A stretch of 16,802 bases of DNA from Betaproteobacteria bacterium (GTDB lineage: Bacteria; Pseudomonadota; Gammaproteobacteria; Burkholderiales; Burkholderiaceae_E): NCBI GenBank assembly GCA_016868095.1, contig VGHV01000015.1, forward strand, positions 1-16,802, read 5' to 3'. Numbering within the stretch: the stretch's first letter is position 1; each line of letters begins with the position of its first letter. The translations under genes and the position numbers were made by a program. The notes beneath the pieces are model-generated. The model was not told the origin of the DNA. It saw nothing but the letters and a program-made list of their open reading frames with translations, and did not search any database. Of the stretch, positions 1 through 8,436 are shown piece by piece.

Positions 1-37
1 CCTGAGGTGAGGTCTCTCCAATGATCTTGTCCACGCT

Positions 38-1012
38 ATGATTTTCAGCAAACTCTTAGGAACTGGGTCCGCGCTGCCGCCGCGTTGTGTGAGCAATCAA
101 GCCTTGGTTGAAGAACTCGCCGCACGTGGCATTGAAAGTTCTAGTGATTGGATCGAAGCTCGTACCGGCATCAAGCAGCGCTATCTTGCAAATCCGAGTA
201 TGAGCAGCAGTCAGCTTGGCTTGCAAGCCGCCAAACGCGCCTTGGAAATGGCCGCGTTGAAGGCCGAGGACATCGACTTAATCATCGTGGCAACCTCAAC
301 CCCTGATGTTATTTTTCCAAGTACTGCCTGCCTGATTCAGCAGGCGCTCGGATGTAAGGGTGCTGCGGCTTTTGATGTGCAGGCCGTATGCGCGGGTTTC
401 GTTTATGGCGTTTCGACTGCCGATGCCATGATTCGCACCGGGATGGCGCAACGAGCACTGGTCATTGGTGCTGAAGTTTTTTCACGTATCCTCGATTGGA
501 ACGATCGCGGCACCTGTGTGCTCTTTGGTGATGGCGCAGGTGCAGTTGTCCTTGCTGCTTCCGATTCACCCGGTATTCACGCTTGTGCCCTGCACGCCGA
601 CGGCAGTCTCGTACCTATCTTACAAACAGCAGGTCAGGTCTGCGGCGGAGTAGTTTGCGGTCACCCCTTTCTTACCATGGATGGCCAGGCCGTATTCAAG
701 ACTGCAGTCAACGTGCTTGACCAGGTCGCCCGCGAGGTTTGCGATAAGGCAAACATGAGTTTTGATGAAGTCGATTGGCTAATTCCGCACCAAGCAAACA
801 TTCGCATTCTCCAAGCGACCGCAAAGCGTTTGGGTCTGCCGAGCGAAAAGATCATCGTCACGGTTGATCAGCACGCCAACACATCGGCTGCTTCGATACC
901 GCTAGCCCTTGATAGCGCTATAAGGCTCGGGCAGATCAAACAGGGTCAAAAAATCCTGCTTGAAGGGGTGGGGGGCGGCATGGCCTGGGGCGCATGCCTA
1001 CTCAGTTATTGA
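38..1012 (+). CDS. fabH: Beta-ketoacyl-ACP synthase III (FabH)
   Basis: Condenses acetyl-CoA with malonyl-ACP to start fatty-acid chains in the cytoplasm. The 324-residue product has the usual FabH length and the thiolase-fold catalytic triad: Cys118 in QAVCAGF, His251 in IPHQAN and Asn281 in HANTSAAS. The glycine-rich C-terminal motif GVGGGMAWG is also present. The N-terminus (LGTGSALPP) matches the family, which supports ATG 38; no good Shine-Dalgarno lies just before it, so translation may be coupled to an upstream gene (plsX is usual but lies outside the window). It opens the fab cluster, 41 nt before fabD. Family assignment is firm; the upstream neighbour is inferred. Confidence 0.97.
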   Translation: MIFSKLLGTGSALPPRCVSNQALVEELAARGIESSSDWIEARTGIKQRYLANPSMSSSQLGLQAAKRALEMAALKAEDIDLIIVATSTPDVIFPSTACLIQQALGCKGAAAFDVQAVCAGFVYGVSTADAMIRTGMAQRALVIGAEVFSRILDWNDRGTCVLFGDGAGAVVLAASDSPGIHACALHADGSLVPILQTAGQVCGGVVCGHPFLTMDGQAVFKTAVNVLDQVAREVCDKANMSFDEVDWLIPHQANIRILQATAKRLGLPSEKIIVTVDQHANTSAASIPLALDSAIRLGQIKQGQKILLEGVGGGMAWGACLLSY

Positions 1013-1034
1013 ATGAGCTTGAAGCGATCGATTT

Positions 1035-1040
1035 AGGAGG
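1035..1040 (+). promoter_or_regulatory. Shine-Dalgarno of fabD, unusually distant
   Basis: A perfect AGGAGG lies 13 nt before ATG 1054, longer than the usual 5-9 nt. An in-frame TAG at 1048-1050 rules out a start nearer to it, so ATG 1054 remains the start. Confidence 0.6.
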
Positions 1041-1053
1041 CGAGAAATAGGCT

Positions 1054-2004
1054 ATGAACATCGCATTTGTTTTCCCGGGCCAGGGGTCGCAATCGGTTGG
1101 TATGCTCGATGTGTGGGCGGAGCATCCAGAGATTGAAAGCCTTATTCGGGACGCCGATGAGGCGCTAGGCGATGAGCTTAGCGCTCTGATTCACGCTGGC
1201 CCGGCAGAGAGCCTTGCGAGCACGGTGAATACTCAACCCGCCATGCTTTTAGCGGGGCTTTGTGCCTGGAAAGCGTGGCAGCGTGCCTCAGGGCCCAAAG
1301 CGCAAATCATGGCAGGTCACAGTCTTGGTGAATATGCTGCTCTGGTAGCAGCAGGCGTGCTTAAGTTGGGCGATGCGCTAAGGCTGGTGAGACTGCGCGC
1401 GCAGGCGATGCAAGAGGCCGTACCCATGGGCACGGGATCCATGGCGGCAATTCTTGGACTCGACGACCAGGCTGTGATTGATGCTTGTGCTGAAGTGAGT
1501 GCTGCGCAAGGCTTAGTGGTCGAAGCGGTCAACTTTAATGCACCCTCGCAAGTGGTAATTGCGGGTCACAGACAAGCGGTTGAGAAAGCATGTGAAGCAC
1601 TCAAGGCAAAAGGCGCAAAGCGTGCCCTCGTGCTTCCGGTTTCGGCACCCTTTCACTCGAGCCTCTTAAGGCCTGCCGGAGAAAGGCTTTCCCAGGCCTT
1701 AGCGGGCTATGTTTTCGAGCCCCCTCAGATACCGGTCATCCATAATGTCGATGTGAGCGAACATCGAGATACCGAGGCCATCAAACATGCACTCGTTGCT
1801 CAGGCCTACCATCCCGTTCGTTGGGTCGAAACGATTGAATTGATGCGGCAACGAGGTGTCGACACCGTGATCGAAATGGGACCCGGAAAAGTTCTGGCAG
1901 GACTTGTGTCGCGAATCGACAAACACATGCGGGTTATGAGTGTTTATGACCCTTCAACGCTTGAGCAAGCGCTTGCGACGATGGGTCAGGCGCGTGCATC
2001 ATGA
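1054..2004 (+). CDS. fabD: Malonyl-CoA:ACP transacylase (FabD)
   Basis: Transfers malonyl from CoA to AcpP, supplying the two-carbon donor used by FabH and FabF. The 316-residue protein opens with FVFPGQGSQ, the family's first motif. It has the nucleophile Ser90 in GHSLGE, Arg115 for the malonyl carboxylate, the VNFNAPSQVVIAG segment near residue 160, and the catalytic His201 in SAPFHS. Length matches the family. Its TGA stop overlaps the fabG start (ATGA at 2001-2004), so fabD and fabG are probably translationally coupled. Nothing in the catalytic core looks abnormal. Confidence 0.97.
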   Translation: MNIAFVFPGQGSQSVGMLDVWAEHPEIESLIRDADEALGDELSALIHAGPAESLASTVNTQPAMLLAGLCAWKAWQRASGPKAQIMAGHSLGEYAALVAAGVLKLGDALRLVRLRAQAMQEAVPMGTGSMAAILGLDDQAVIDACAEVSAAQGLVVEAVNFNAPSQVVIAGHRQAVEKACEALKAKGAKRALVLPVSAPFHSSLLRPAGERLSQALAGYVFEPPQIPVIHNVDVSEHRDTEAIKHALVAQAYHPVRWVETIELMRQRGVDTVIEMGPGKVLAGLVSRIDKHMRVMSVYDPSTLEQALATMGQARAS

Positions 2005-2909
2005 CGACCTCTATGCAAGATGACACCAACCCGGCTACATCTCTCAGCGATAAGAGGCCGCTTCTGCCAACGCTCGACCCTTCGCTTTGGGGCAAACGAG
2101 CCCTGGTTACCGGTGCTTCGCGGGGCATTGGCCAAGCCATTGCGGTAGCACTTGCCCAGGCTGGGGTTCATGTCTTCGGTACCGCAACCACGGAGGCGGG
2201 CGCCCATCAAATTATCAAGACTTTGCGCGAAGCTATCGATCAAGCGAGGGTTGCCTTCGAACCCCTCGCACACGTGAGCAATCGCAGCGCCTTTGCCGGG
2301 CTCTACGATGCCCTTGAACAATCGAACGCCCAAAGCCTGGGCCTTGTCCTGGATGTCTCCGATAGCCAAGCAAGCGAAGACTTACTCGAGAAGCTTCATT
2401 CAGAAGGCGGCATCCACATCCTTGTGAACAACGCTGGCATCACCCGCGACAATCTAGCCATGCGCATGAAAGCCGACGAGTGGCAACAAGTCATCGATAC
2501 CAACTTGAGCGCTTGTTTTCGTTTATGCCAGTCGGTTATGCGTTTTATGATGAAGCAGCGCTGGGGGCGAATCATCAACATTACCTCGGTCGTTGGCGAG
2601 ACTGGTAATCCTGGTCAGGCAAACTACGCTGCGGCAAAGGCTGGACTTGCGGGCATGTCGCGTGCATTGGCGCGCGAATTAGGAAGCAGACAAATTACGG
2701 TTAATTGCGTTGCCCCAGGTTTTATCGAAACCGATATGACGCTTGCGCTTTCCGAGCAGCAGCGATCACAACTTCAACAGCAAATTCCCTTGCAAAGACT
2801 AGGCTCACCGACAGATATCGCAGCTGCGGTGCTTTTTTTGGCAGGGCAAAGTGGTGCCTACGTGACCGGCGAGAGCTTGCAGGTTAACGGTGGCATGTTC
2901 ATGGATTAA
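2001..2909 (+). CDS. fabG: 3-oxoacyl-ACP reductase (FabG) with insertion
   Basis: NADPH-dependent reduction of 3-oxoacyl-ACP in the elongation cycle; short-chain dehydrogenase fold. Visible motifs are the nucleotide-binding TGASRGIG (residues 37-44), NNAG (143-146), Asn168, Ser196, and Tyr209-x3-Lys213, so the active site is complete. The protein has 302 residues against about 245-250 for typical FabG. The excess is an N-terminal extension of about 28 residues with no internal Met, GTG or TTG start before the fold, and an in-frame insertion of about 33 residues near 76-108. The insertion lies between the GTAT nucleotide-specificity loop and the following strand (LGLVLDVSD). Position between fabD and acpP, together with the FabG-specific ending GESLQVNGGMFMD, makes fabG rather than another SDR the best call. 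Confidence 0.93.
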   Translation: MTTSMQDDTNPATSLSDKRPLLPTLDPSLWGKRALVTGASRGIGQAIAVALAQAGVHVFGTATTEAGAHQIIKTLREAIDQARVAFEPLAHVSNRSAFAGLYDALEQSNAQSLGLVLDVSDSQASEDLLEKLHSEGGIHILVNNAGITRDNLAMRMKADEWQQVIDTNLSACFRLCQSVMRFMMKQRWGRIINITSVVGETGNPGQANYAAAKAGLAGMSRALARELGSRQITVNCVAPGFIETDMTLALSEQQRSQLQQQIPLQRLGSPTDIAAAVLFLAGQSGAYVTGESLQVNGGMFMD

Positions 2910-2935
2910 CCGCCATCAAACCGCACTGCTACAAT
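2906..2935 (+). promoter_or_regulatory. Possible sigma-70 promoter of acpP
   Basis: A -10-like TACAAT (2930-2935) lies 18 nt after a -35-like TTAACC (2906-2911) that overlaps the fabG stop. It sits at the only sizeable gap in the fab cluster (2910-3027). A separate promoter for acpP is well known in other bacteria, because ACP is needed in large amounts. Called by eye from weak consensus. Confidence 0.45.
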
Positions 2936-2963
2936 AGAACGGTTTAGGGAGCGGGTTTTGCCT

Positions 2964-2984
2964 TGCGGAGCAAGTCGTTCCGCA
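2964..2984 (+). promoter_or_regulatory. Hairpin in the acpP leader
   Basis: Eight base pairs (2964-2971 with 2977-2984, one G-U pair) close a 5-nt loop (AAGTC). The hairpin lies between the possible promoter and the acpP start. The following sequence is T-rich but interrupted (GGTTTGTTT), so it could be a weak attenuator or an mRNA-stabilising element; the sequence does not decide. Confidence 0.5.
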
Positions 2985-3027
2985 CGGTTTGTTTAAAGAC
3001 CCACGGGTGATTTTTTAGGAGATTTGG

Positions 3028-3267
3028 ATGGACAATATCGAGCAACGCGTCAGGAAAATCGTCGCAGAGCAGCTTGGCGTGAATGAGGCCGATATCAAAA
3101 ACGAATCATCGTTTGTCGATGACTTGGGCGCTGATTCTCTCGACACCGTTGAGCTGGTCATGGCCCTGGAAGATGAATTCGGCACCGAAATTCCCGATGA
3201 GGAAGCCGAAAAAATCACGAGCGTGCAACAAGCAATCGACTACGTACGCTCGCACAGCAAAGCTTAA
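3028..3267 (+). CDS. acpP: Acyl carrier protein (AcpP)
   Basis: Carries growing acyl chains on a 4'-phosphopantetheine arm between the fatty-acid synthesis enzymes. The 79-residue acidic protein has the universal attachment motif GADSLD with Ser37 as the modified residue, and the recognition-helix sequence [19 protein letters not shown]. Length is standard. A good ribosome-binding site, AGGAG at 3017-3021, lies 6 nt before the ATG. The stop overlaps the fabF start as TAATG. The enzyme that attaches the arm, AcpS, is encoded farther along the same strand (12418-12825). Assignment is certain. Confidence 0.99.
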   Translation: MDNIEQRVRKIVAEQLGVNEADIKNESSFVDDLGADSLDTVELVMALEDEFGTEIPDEEAEKITSVQQAIDYVRSHSKA

Positions 3268-4502
3268 TGGCCAGGCGTCGCGTTGCAATTACCGGACTGG
3301 GAATTATCAGTCCGGTTGGGAACTCCGTCGACGTTGCCTGGGGTAATTTGCTTGCCGGCCGATCAGGCATTGGTCCCATTACCCGCTTTGATGCAAGTAC
3401 CTTCCCGACGAGAATCGGCGGTGAGGTCAAGGATTTCGACGTATCGGCATGGATGCCGGCCAAAGAAGCCAGGCATTTCGATACCTTTATCCACTACGGC
3501 ATTGCAGCATCGATACAGGCATGGCGTGACGCTGGTCTCACGCTCGACACTGTTGCTGCCGAAAGAGTGGGATGTCTTGTAAGTTCGGGCATCGGCGGTT
3601 TGCCGATGATCGAAGACACCCACCGTGAATACAGTGCGCGCGGTGTGCGACGCATTTCCCCATTTTTTGTCCCGGGCTCGATCATCAACATGATATCGGG
3701 CCAACTCGCCATCATGCTCGGTTTGAAAGGCCCCAATCTTTCGATCGTAACAGCATGCACAACCGGGCTACACAGTATCGGGATGGCGGCAAGAATGATC
3801 GGATACGGTGAGGCCGATGTCATGATCGCCGGCGGTGCGGAGTCAACGATTTCGCCGCTTGGGCTTGGTGGGTTTTGTGCCGCTCGTGCGCTTTCGCAAC
3901 GCAACGATGATCCTGCTGCCGCTTCTAGGCCCTGGGATCGCGATCGAGACGGTTTTGTGCTTGGCGAAGGTGCGGGCGTTATGGTGCTTGAGGATTTAGA
4001 GCACGCCAAAGCGCGTGGGGCAACGATCTACGCAGAAATCGTGGGATTTGGCATGACAGCAGATGCCAATCACATCACGGCACCGAGCACTGACGGACCT
4101 ACCCGTTGCATGCGGCTTGCACTGACTGACGCAAAGCTTGCAAGCGATTCGATTCAGTACCTCAATGCTCACGGCACCTCAACACCACTTGGCGATAAAA
4201 ACGAAAGCGATGCGATCAAACTTGCACTTGGCGACGATGCAGCGCGACGGATTGCAATTAATTCGACGAAATCAATGACTGGTCATCTGCTCGGCGGTGC
4301 AGGGGGTATCGAAAGCATTTTTACCGCTTTGGCGTTGCATCATCAAATCTCCCCACCAACGATTAATATGGACCACCAAGACCCTGAATGCGATCTTGAC
4401 TATGTCGCCAACACTGCTCGGCCCATGAAAATCACCCACGCCATGAAAAACTCTTTCGGGTTTGGCGGAACCAACGGCACCCTTGTCTTGGCTCGTGTAT
4501 GA
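3267..4502 (+). CDS. fabF: Beta-ketoacyl-ACP synthase II (FabF)
   Basis: Elongates acyl-ACP by decarboxylative condensation with malonyl-ACP. At 411 residues it matches the family. The Cys-His-His triad is Cys164 (TACTTG), His302 (NAHGTSTPLGD) and His340 (SMTGHLLGGAGG), with Lys335 just before the last. The C-terminal FGFGGTNGTLV motif is intact. It starts within the acpP stop codon (TAATG), so it is probably translated by reinitiation after acpP. Its own stop overlaps the ATG of the orphan ORF that follows. Two His residues rather than Cys-His-Asn separate it from FabH. Confidence 0.97.
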   Translation: MARRRVAITGLGIISPVGNSVDVAWGNLLAGRSGIGPITRFDASTFPTRIGGEVKDFDVSAWMPAKEARHFDTFIHYGIAASIQAWRDAGLTLDTVAAERVGCLVSSGIGGLPMIEDTHREYSARGVRRISPFFVPGSIINMISGQLAIMLGLKGPNLSIVTACTTGLHSIGMAARMIGYGEADVMIAGGAESTISPLGLGGFCAARALSQRNDDPAAASRPWDRDRDGFVLGEGAGVMVLEDLEHAKARGATIYAEIVGFGMTADANHITAPSTDGPTRCMRLALTDAKLASDSIQYLNAHGTSTPLGDKNESDAIKLALGDDAARRIAINSTKSMTGHLLGGAGGIESIFTALALHHQISPPTINMDHQDPECDLDYVANTARPMKITHAMKNSFGFGGTNGTLVLARV

Positions 4503-5008
4503 GCCCCTGCGATCAGGATCGGGACAGCTGGAGCAGTATCCCGCTCAATCCCATAGGCTTTTTAAGCTACTTTGCTGGCCTGAGGCTGAGGGGTTTTAGC
4601 TTATCCATGCGAGGGCGCAGTCGCGCCACTGCAAGCTCGATCAAGCCTGTTGGGCCCGGACGCTGCATCGAAGTGTATGGCACGTCCATCACGACGCGCG
4701 ATAAGGCTTTTAAAACAAACACCGATACCGTAGACGAAGTCCTAAAGCTTGAGTCGTGGCACATGCTCGACTCAATGGTATCGGCAGAGTTTAGCTGCTC
4801 TCGTGGACAACGAGTGCGCCATCACTGGCTCAAACACAGAATGGCTTCACACGATTGGTACACACTTCGCCGCTGGCTCCTATGGTCTGGCAGACGCGTT
4901 GAAGCCATAGGACAACGTGCAAGCACTGAAACCGACTCGATCCTAAGGAGTGGCAAATCTGCCGATTCAAGACCATCCGCTCAGGCAGGCTCTTCACAGA
5001 ATCCCTAG
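4499..5008 (+). CDS. Hypothetical protein, possibly YgfX/CptA-related
   Basis: I do not firmly recognise this 169-residue protein. It begins at an ATGA overlap with the fabF stop, which favours real translation, and its codons resemble those of its neighbours. Residues 81-133 are rich in Trp: W87, W110-L111, W120, then LRRWLLW at 123-129. The spacing resembles the end of YgfX/CptA-family proteins, where a WL, a later W and an LRR also follow a basic stretch; a YgfX-like gene may lie after fabF in some relatives (recollection only). YgfX normally has two N-terminal membrane helices, and no clear one is visible here, so the N-terminus may be diverged or the match may be chance. The tail (134-169) is hydrophilic and Ser-rich. 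It occupies the place where rpoE-rseA-rseB usually stands. Confidence 0.6.
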   Translation: MSPCDQDRDSWSSIPLNPIGFLSYFAGLRLRGFSLSMRGRSRATASSIKPVGPGRCIEVYGTSITTRDKAFKTNTDTVDEVLKLESWHMLDSMVSAEFSCSRGQRVRHHWLKHRMASHDWYTLRRWLLWSGRRVEAIGQRASTETDSILRSGKSADSRPSAQAGSSQNP

Positions 5009-5129
5009 GGGCGAAAGGCCCATACTTGATTTCCCGAGGGCACATCGCAATATCCGGCCACTGAAGCAAGTGCCTTTGCAGGCCTGGTTCACGAACAATC
5101 ATCCCTCGATCACCTCACTGATATTAACT
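5009..5129 (+). other. Gap before mucD
   Basis: No convincing gene or strong promoter is seen in these 121 nt. The mucD frame stays open upstream as far as an ATG at 4950, inside the preceding ORF, but the residues it would add are not protease-like and would bury the signal peptide. Confidence 0.5.
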
Positions 5130-6638
5130 ATGGAACAAAAGCGAAATTCAATAACTAAAGCGATGAAGCTTTCCGGGTCTCGTGCGGCTCAATCGTTGCT
5201 GGCACTGTGCATGGCTTTTGGTCTCGCAGTCCCCATATCGAGTGTTGCGCAGTCAAGCCCTCAGACCGCACTTTCTGCAACCGTGCGCGGGCTTCCCGAC
5301 TTTGCTGATCTGGTTGAAAAAGTGGGACCCGCGGTCGTCAACATCCGGACCATTGAAAAGCGCGATCCGAATGCTGCAGCCCGCTCTGAGGCCGAGGATC
5401 CGATGGCCGAGTTTTTCCGTCGCTTTGTGCCAAGGCCTGGTCCTATGCCTTCGCCAAACGGGCCGCGCGGTCGCGGCGGCGGCACACCTGACGAAGTGCC
5501 CCGTGGCGTCGGTTCAGGCTTTGTGATTACCGCCGACGGTTTCATTCTCACCAACCATCATGTGGTCAACGGTGCCGACGAAATTATCGTAACCATGACC
5601 GATCGGCGCGAATTCAAAGCAAAGTTGATCGGATCAGACGAACGAACCGATGTAGCGCTCTTGAAGGTTGAAGCTAGTGGCTTGCCGCGCTTGAGTTTTG
5701 GCGACAGCAATAAGCTAAGAGTCGGGGAGTGGGTGGTAGCGATTGGTTCGCCCTTTGGTCTGGACAGCACCGTCACGGCTGGCATTGTCTCGGCCAAGGG
5801 TCGCGAGACCGGTGAGTATCTACCTTTTATTCAGACCGATGTAGCTGTCAACCCTGGCAATTCGGGCGGACCTTTGCTGAATTTGCGCGGCGAAGTTGTG
5901 GGTATTAACTCGATGATCTACTCGCGAACTGGCGGCTTCATGGGGATTTCGTTCGCCATTCCGATTGATGAAGCACAAAGGGTGTATGAGCAATTGCGAA
6001 GCAGCGGCCGTGTGATCCGCGGACGTATGGGCGTGGGTATTGCCGAGGTGAGCAAAGAGGTTGCCGAAGCGCTAGGTTTACCCAAGGCTGCAGGCGCCTT
6101 GGTGCGTAATGTCGAGCGAGGATCACCCGCTGAGCGCGCCGGACTCGAAGCAGGCGACATTATCCTTCGCTATGAGGGCAAGCCGATCGAACGCTCCTCA
6201 GATCTTCCGAGACTTGTTGGCGGCACCAAGCCAGGCACCAAAGCAAGCTTAGGCATATGGCGCAAGGGTGTTGCCAAAGACTTAGTAGTCGTGGTTGCAG
6301 AGGCTGAGCCCGATCGAAGCGCACGCTCAAGCACACCTCGCGCAACACCAGGCGCAGCGCCTAGTAATTTTCTCGGCCTGGTCGTTTCCGAACTCAGCGA
6401 TGAGCGACGGAGCCAATTGCGGCTTAGAGGCGGTGTTCAGGTTGACAGTGCCGATGGCGCTGCTGCCAGAGCAGGCATCCAGGCAGGTGACTTGATTCTC
6501 TCGATTAATAACCAAGAGATTGCCAGCCTTGCCCAATTCAACGAGGTTGTTGCAAAGCTTGATCGGAACAGAGCCGTCGTTGCGTTGGTGCGGCGAGGCG
6601 ATTCAGCACAGTTTGTACCGATTCGTCCCGGACGATAA
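5130..6638 (+). CDS. mucD: Periplasmic serine endoprotease, DegP/MucD type
   Basis: HtrA-family protease and chaperone that degrades misfolded envelope proteins. Numbered from ATG 5130 (502 residues), a signal peptide with a hydrophobic core near 22-34 ends around SSVA-QSS (40). The trypsin-like domain carries His144 (TNHHVV), Asp174 (RTDVALLK) and Ser245 (NPGNSGGPL). Two PDZ domains follow at about 295-390 and 412-498; a Pro/Gly-rich loop (101-120) precedes the protease core. ATG 5163 (MKLSGS) is an equally good start and gives a more compact signal peptide; neither has a clear Shine-Dalgarno. In relatives this gene ends the rpoE-rse-mucD group; here the sigma factor and its regulators are missing. 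The stop lies 4 nt before lepA. Confidence 0.94.
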   Translation: MEQKRNSITKAMKLSGSRAAQSLLALCMAFGLAVPISSVAQSSPQTALSATVRGLPDFADLVEKVGPAVVNIRTIEKRDPNAAARSEAEDPMAEFFRRFVPRPGPMPSPNGPRGRGGGTPDEVPRGVGSGFVITADGFILTNHHVVNGADEIIVTMTDRREFKAKLIGSDERTDVALLKVEASGLPRLSFGDSNKLRVGEWVVAIGSPFGLDSTVTAGIVSAKGRETGEYLPFIQTDVAVNPGNSGGPLLNLRGEVVGINSMIYSRTGGFMGISFAIPIDEAQRVYEQLRSSGRVIRGRMGVGIAEVSKEVAEALGLPKAAGALVRNVERGSPAERAGLEAGDIILRYEGKPIERSSDLPRLVGGTKPGTKASLGIWRKGVAKDLVVVVAEAEPDRSARSSTPRATPGAAPSNFLGLVVSELSDERRSQLRLRGGVQVDSADGAAARAGIQAGDLILSINNQEIASLAQFNEVVAKLDRNRAVVALVRRGDSAQFVPIRPGR

Positions 6639-6642
6639 ATCA

Positions 6643-8436
6643 ATGCAAGATATCCGCAATTTCTCGATCATTGCTCACATTGACCATGGCAAGTCCACCC
6701 TCGCAGATCGCTTAATTCAGCGCTGCGGTGGACTTAGTGATCGTGAAATGGAAGCCCAGGTTCTTGACTCCATGGACCTGGAAAAGGAGCGAGGCATTAC
6801 CATCAAGGCGCAGACTGCAGCCTTGCGCTACCTTGCCAAAGATGGGAAAACCTATCGCCTGAATTTAATTGACACACCCGGGCATGTTGATTTTTCCTAC
6901 GAGGTAAGCCGATCGCTTTCGGCCTGTGAAGGCGCCTTGTTAGTGGTCGATGCGACGCAGGGAGTCGAAGCTCAAACAGTCGCAAACTGCTACACCGCGA
7001 TCGAGCTGAATGTTGAAGTGCTCCCGGTACTCAACAAAATGGACCTTCCGTCTGCAGACCCCGACACGGCGGCTGAAGAAATCGAGGATGTGATCGGAAT
7101 CGACGCCAGCGACGCTGTTCGTGCCAGTGCAAAGACAGGGGTAGGGATCGAAGAAATCCTTGAAACCGTGGTTGCCAAGGTACCGCCACCGCGCGGCAGC
7201 GAAACCGAGGCTTTGCAAGCCCTAATCATTGATTCCTGGTTCGACAATTACGTGGGCGTGGTGATGTTGGTTCGTGTTGTTAATGGCCGACTCAAGCCAC
7301 GCGATCGCATAAGGCTCATGGCAACCGACACTCATTATGTCTGCGAGCAAGTGGGTGTTTTCACCCCCAAATCACAAAGCAGAGAGTTTCTTGCTGCTGG
7401 TGAGGTCGGTTTTGTTATCGCGGGCATCAAGGAGCTCAAATCTGCGAAGGTTGGCGATACGCTCACCCATGTACAAGCTCCAGCGTCAAGCGCTCTGCCT
7501 GGTTTCAAAGAGATCAAGCCATCGGTGTTTGCAGGCTTATATCCAGTGGAGGCGAACCAATACGAGGCGATGCGCGAAGCGCTTGAAAAGCTTCAACTTA
7601 ACGATGCTTCACTTCAATTTGAGCCCGAAGTCTCGCAAGCCCTTGGCTTTGGGTTCCGTTGCGGCTTTTTGGGACTCTTGCATATGGATATTGTGCAAGA
7701 GCGGCTTGAACGTGAATTCGACATGGATCTCATAACAACCGCACCAACGGTGGTCTACGAGTTAATCCTTCGTGATGGCAGCTTGCTTCGTGTTGAGAAC
7801 CCCTCAAAAATGCCTGATCCGTCCAAGATCGAGGAGATCCGCGAACCCATGGTCGCAGTTAAGATCTTTGTTCCTCAGGACTACGTCGGCGCGGTCATCA
7901 CACTTTGCACCAACAAACGCGGGGTGCAAACCGATCTTGCTTATCACGGCCGTCAGGTTCATCTGTCTTATGAGCTGCCGATGAATGAGATCGTTCTTGA
8001 TTTTTTCGATAAGCTTAAATCGGTATCACGCGGCTACGCCTCCATGGATTACGAATTTCTTGAGTATCGAGCAGCCGATGTCATTAAGCTCGATGTGCTT
8101 GTCAACGGCGACCGGGTCGATGCGCTGTCGCTGATGATTCATCGCTCGGTTTCTCAAAGTAGAGGCCGCGAGTTGGTGTCGAAAATGCGAGAGCTGATTC
8201 CACGCCAAATGTATGACGTCGCTATCCAGGCTGCGATCGGGTCAAATATTATCGCGCGCGAAAACGTCAAAGCACTTCGAAAGAATGTGCTTGCAAAGTG
8301 TTATGGTGGCGACATTACACGAAAGAAAAAATTGCTTGAAAAGCAAAAGGCTGGAAAAAAGCGCATGAAACAAGTAGGAACCGTCGAAATCCCCCAAGAG
8401 GCGTTCCTTGCGGTATTGCAGGTTGATGATCGATGA
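6643..8436 (+). CDS. lepA: Elongation factor 4 (LepA)
   Basis: Ribosome-associated translational GTPase linked to back-translocation and 30S biogenesis. With ATG 6643 the product is 597 residues, starting [19 protein letters not shown] as LepA does; the frame is open farther upstream inside mucD, but that would add non-LepA sequence. GTPase motifs: G1 AHIDHGKS, G2 GITIK, G3 DTPGH, G4 NKMD, G5 SAK. The LepA-specific C-terminal domain is complete, including the run of Lys/Arg near [16 protein letters not shown] that binds RNA. Its TGA overlaps the lepB start (ATGA). The lepA-lepB pair is conserved widely. Confidence 0.97.
   Translation: MQDIRNFSIIAHIDHGKSTLADRLIQRCGGLSDREMEAQVLDSMDLEKERGITIKAQTAALRYLAKDGKTYRLNLIDTPGHVDFSYEVSRSLSACEGALLVVDATQGVEAQTVANCYTAIELNVEVLPVLNKMDLPSADPDTAAEEIEDVIGIDASDAVRASAKTGVGIEEILETVVAKVPPPRGSETEALQALIIDSWFDNYVGVVMLVRVVNGRLKPRDRIRLMATDTHYVCEQVGVFTPKSQSREFLAAGEVGFVIAGIKELKSAKVGDTLTHVQAPASSALPGFKEIKPSVFAGLYPVEANQYEAMREALEKLQLNDASLQFEPEVSQALGFGFRCGFLGLLHMDIVQERLEREFDMDLITTAPTVVYELILRDGSLLRVENPSKMPDPSKIEEIREPMVAVKIFVPQDYVGAVITLCTNKRGVQTDLAYHGRQVHLSYELPMNEIVLDFFDKLKSVSRGYASMDYEFLEYRAADVIKLDVLVNGDRVDALSLMIHRSVSQSRGRELVSKMRELIPRQMYDVAIQAAIGSNIIARENVKALRKNVLAKCYGGDITRKKKLLEKQKAGKKRMKQVGTVEIPQEAFLAVLQVDDR

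Noticed and set aside
1..24. Possible end of plsX (codons ending in CAA TGA)
   Set aside because: Gene order makes plsX likely upstream, but only seven codons are visible and other frames also stop nearby, so it cannot be supported.
3494..4009. 171-residue antisense ORF within fabF
   Set aside because: Low-complexity Ser/Ala/Pro composition typical of a shadow frame of a moderately GC-rich gene.
4950..5129. Upstream extension of mucD from ATG 4950
   Set aside because: Would place about 60 non-conserved residues before a clear signal peptide and overlap the preceding ORF.
6520..6642. Upstream extension of lepA inside mucD
   Set aside because: LepA proteins begin at the [18 protein letters not shown] motif, which starts at ATG 6643.
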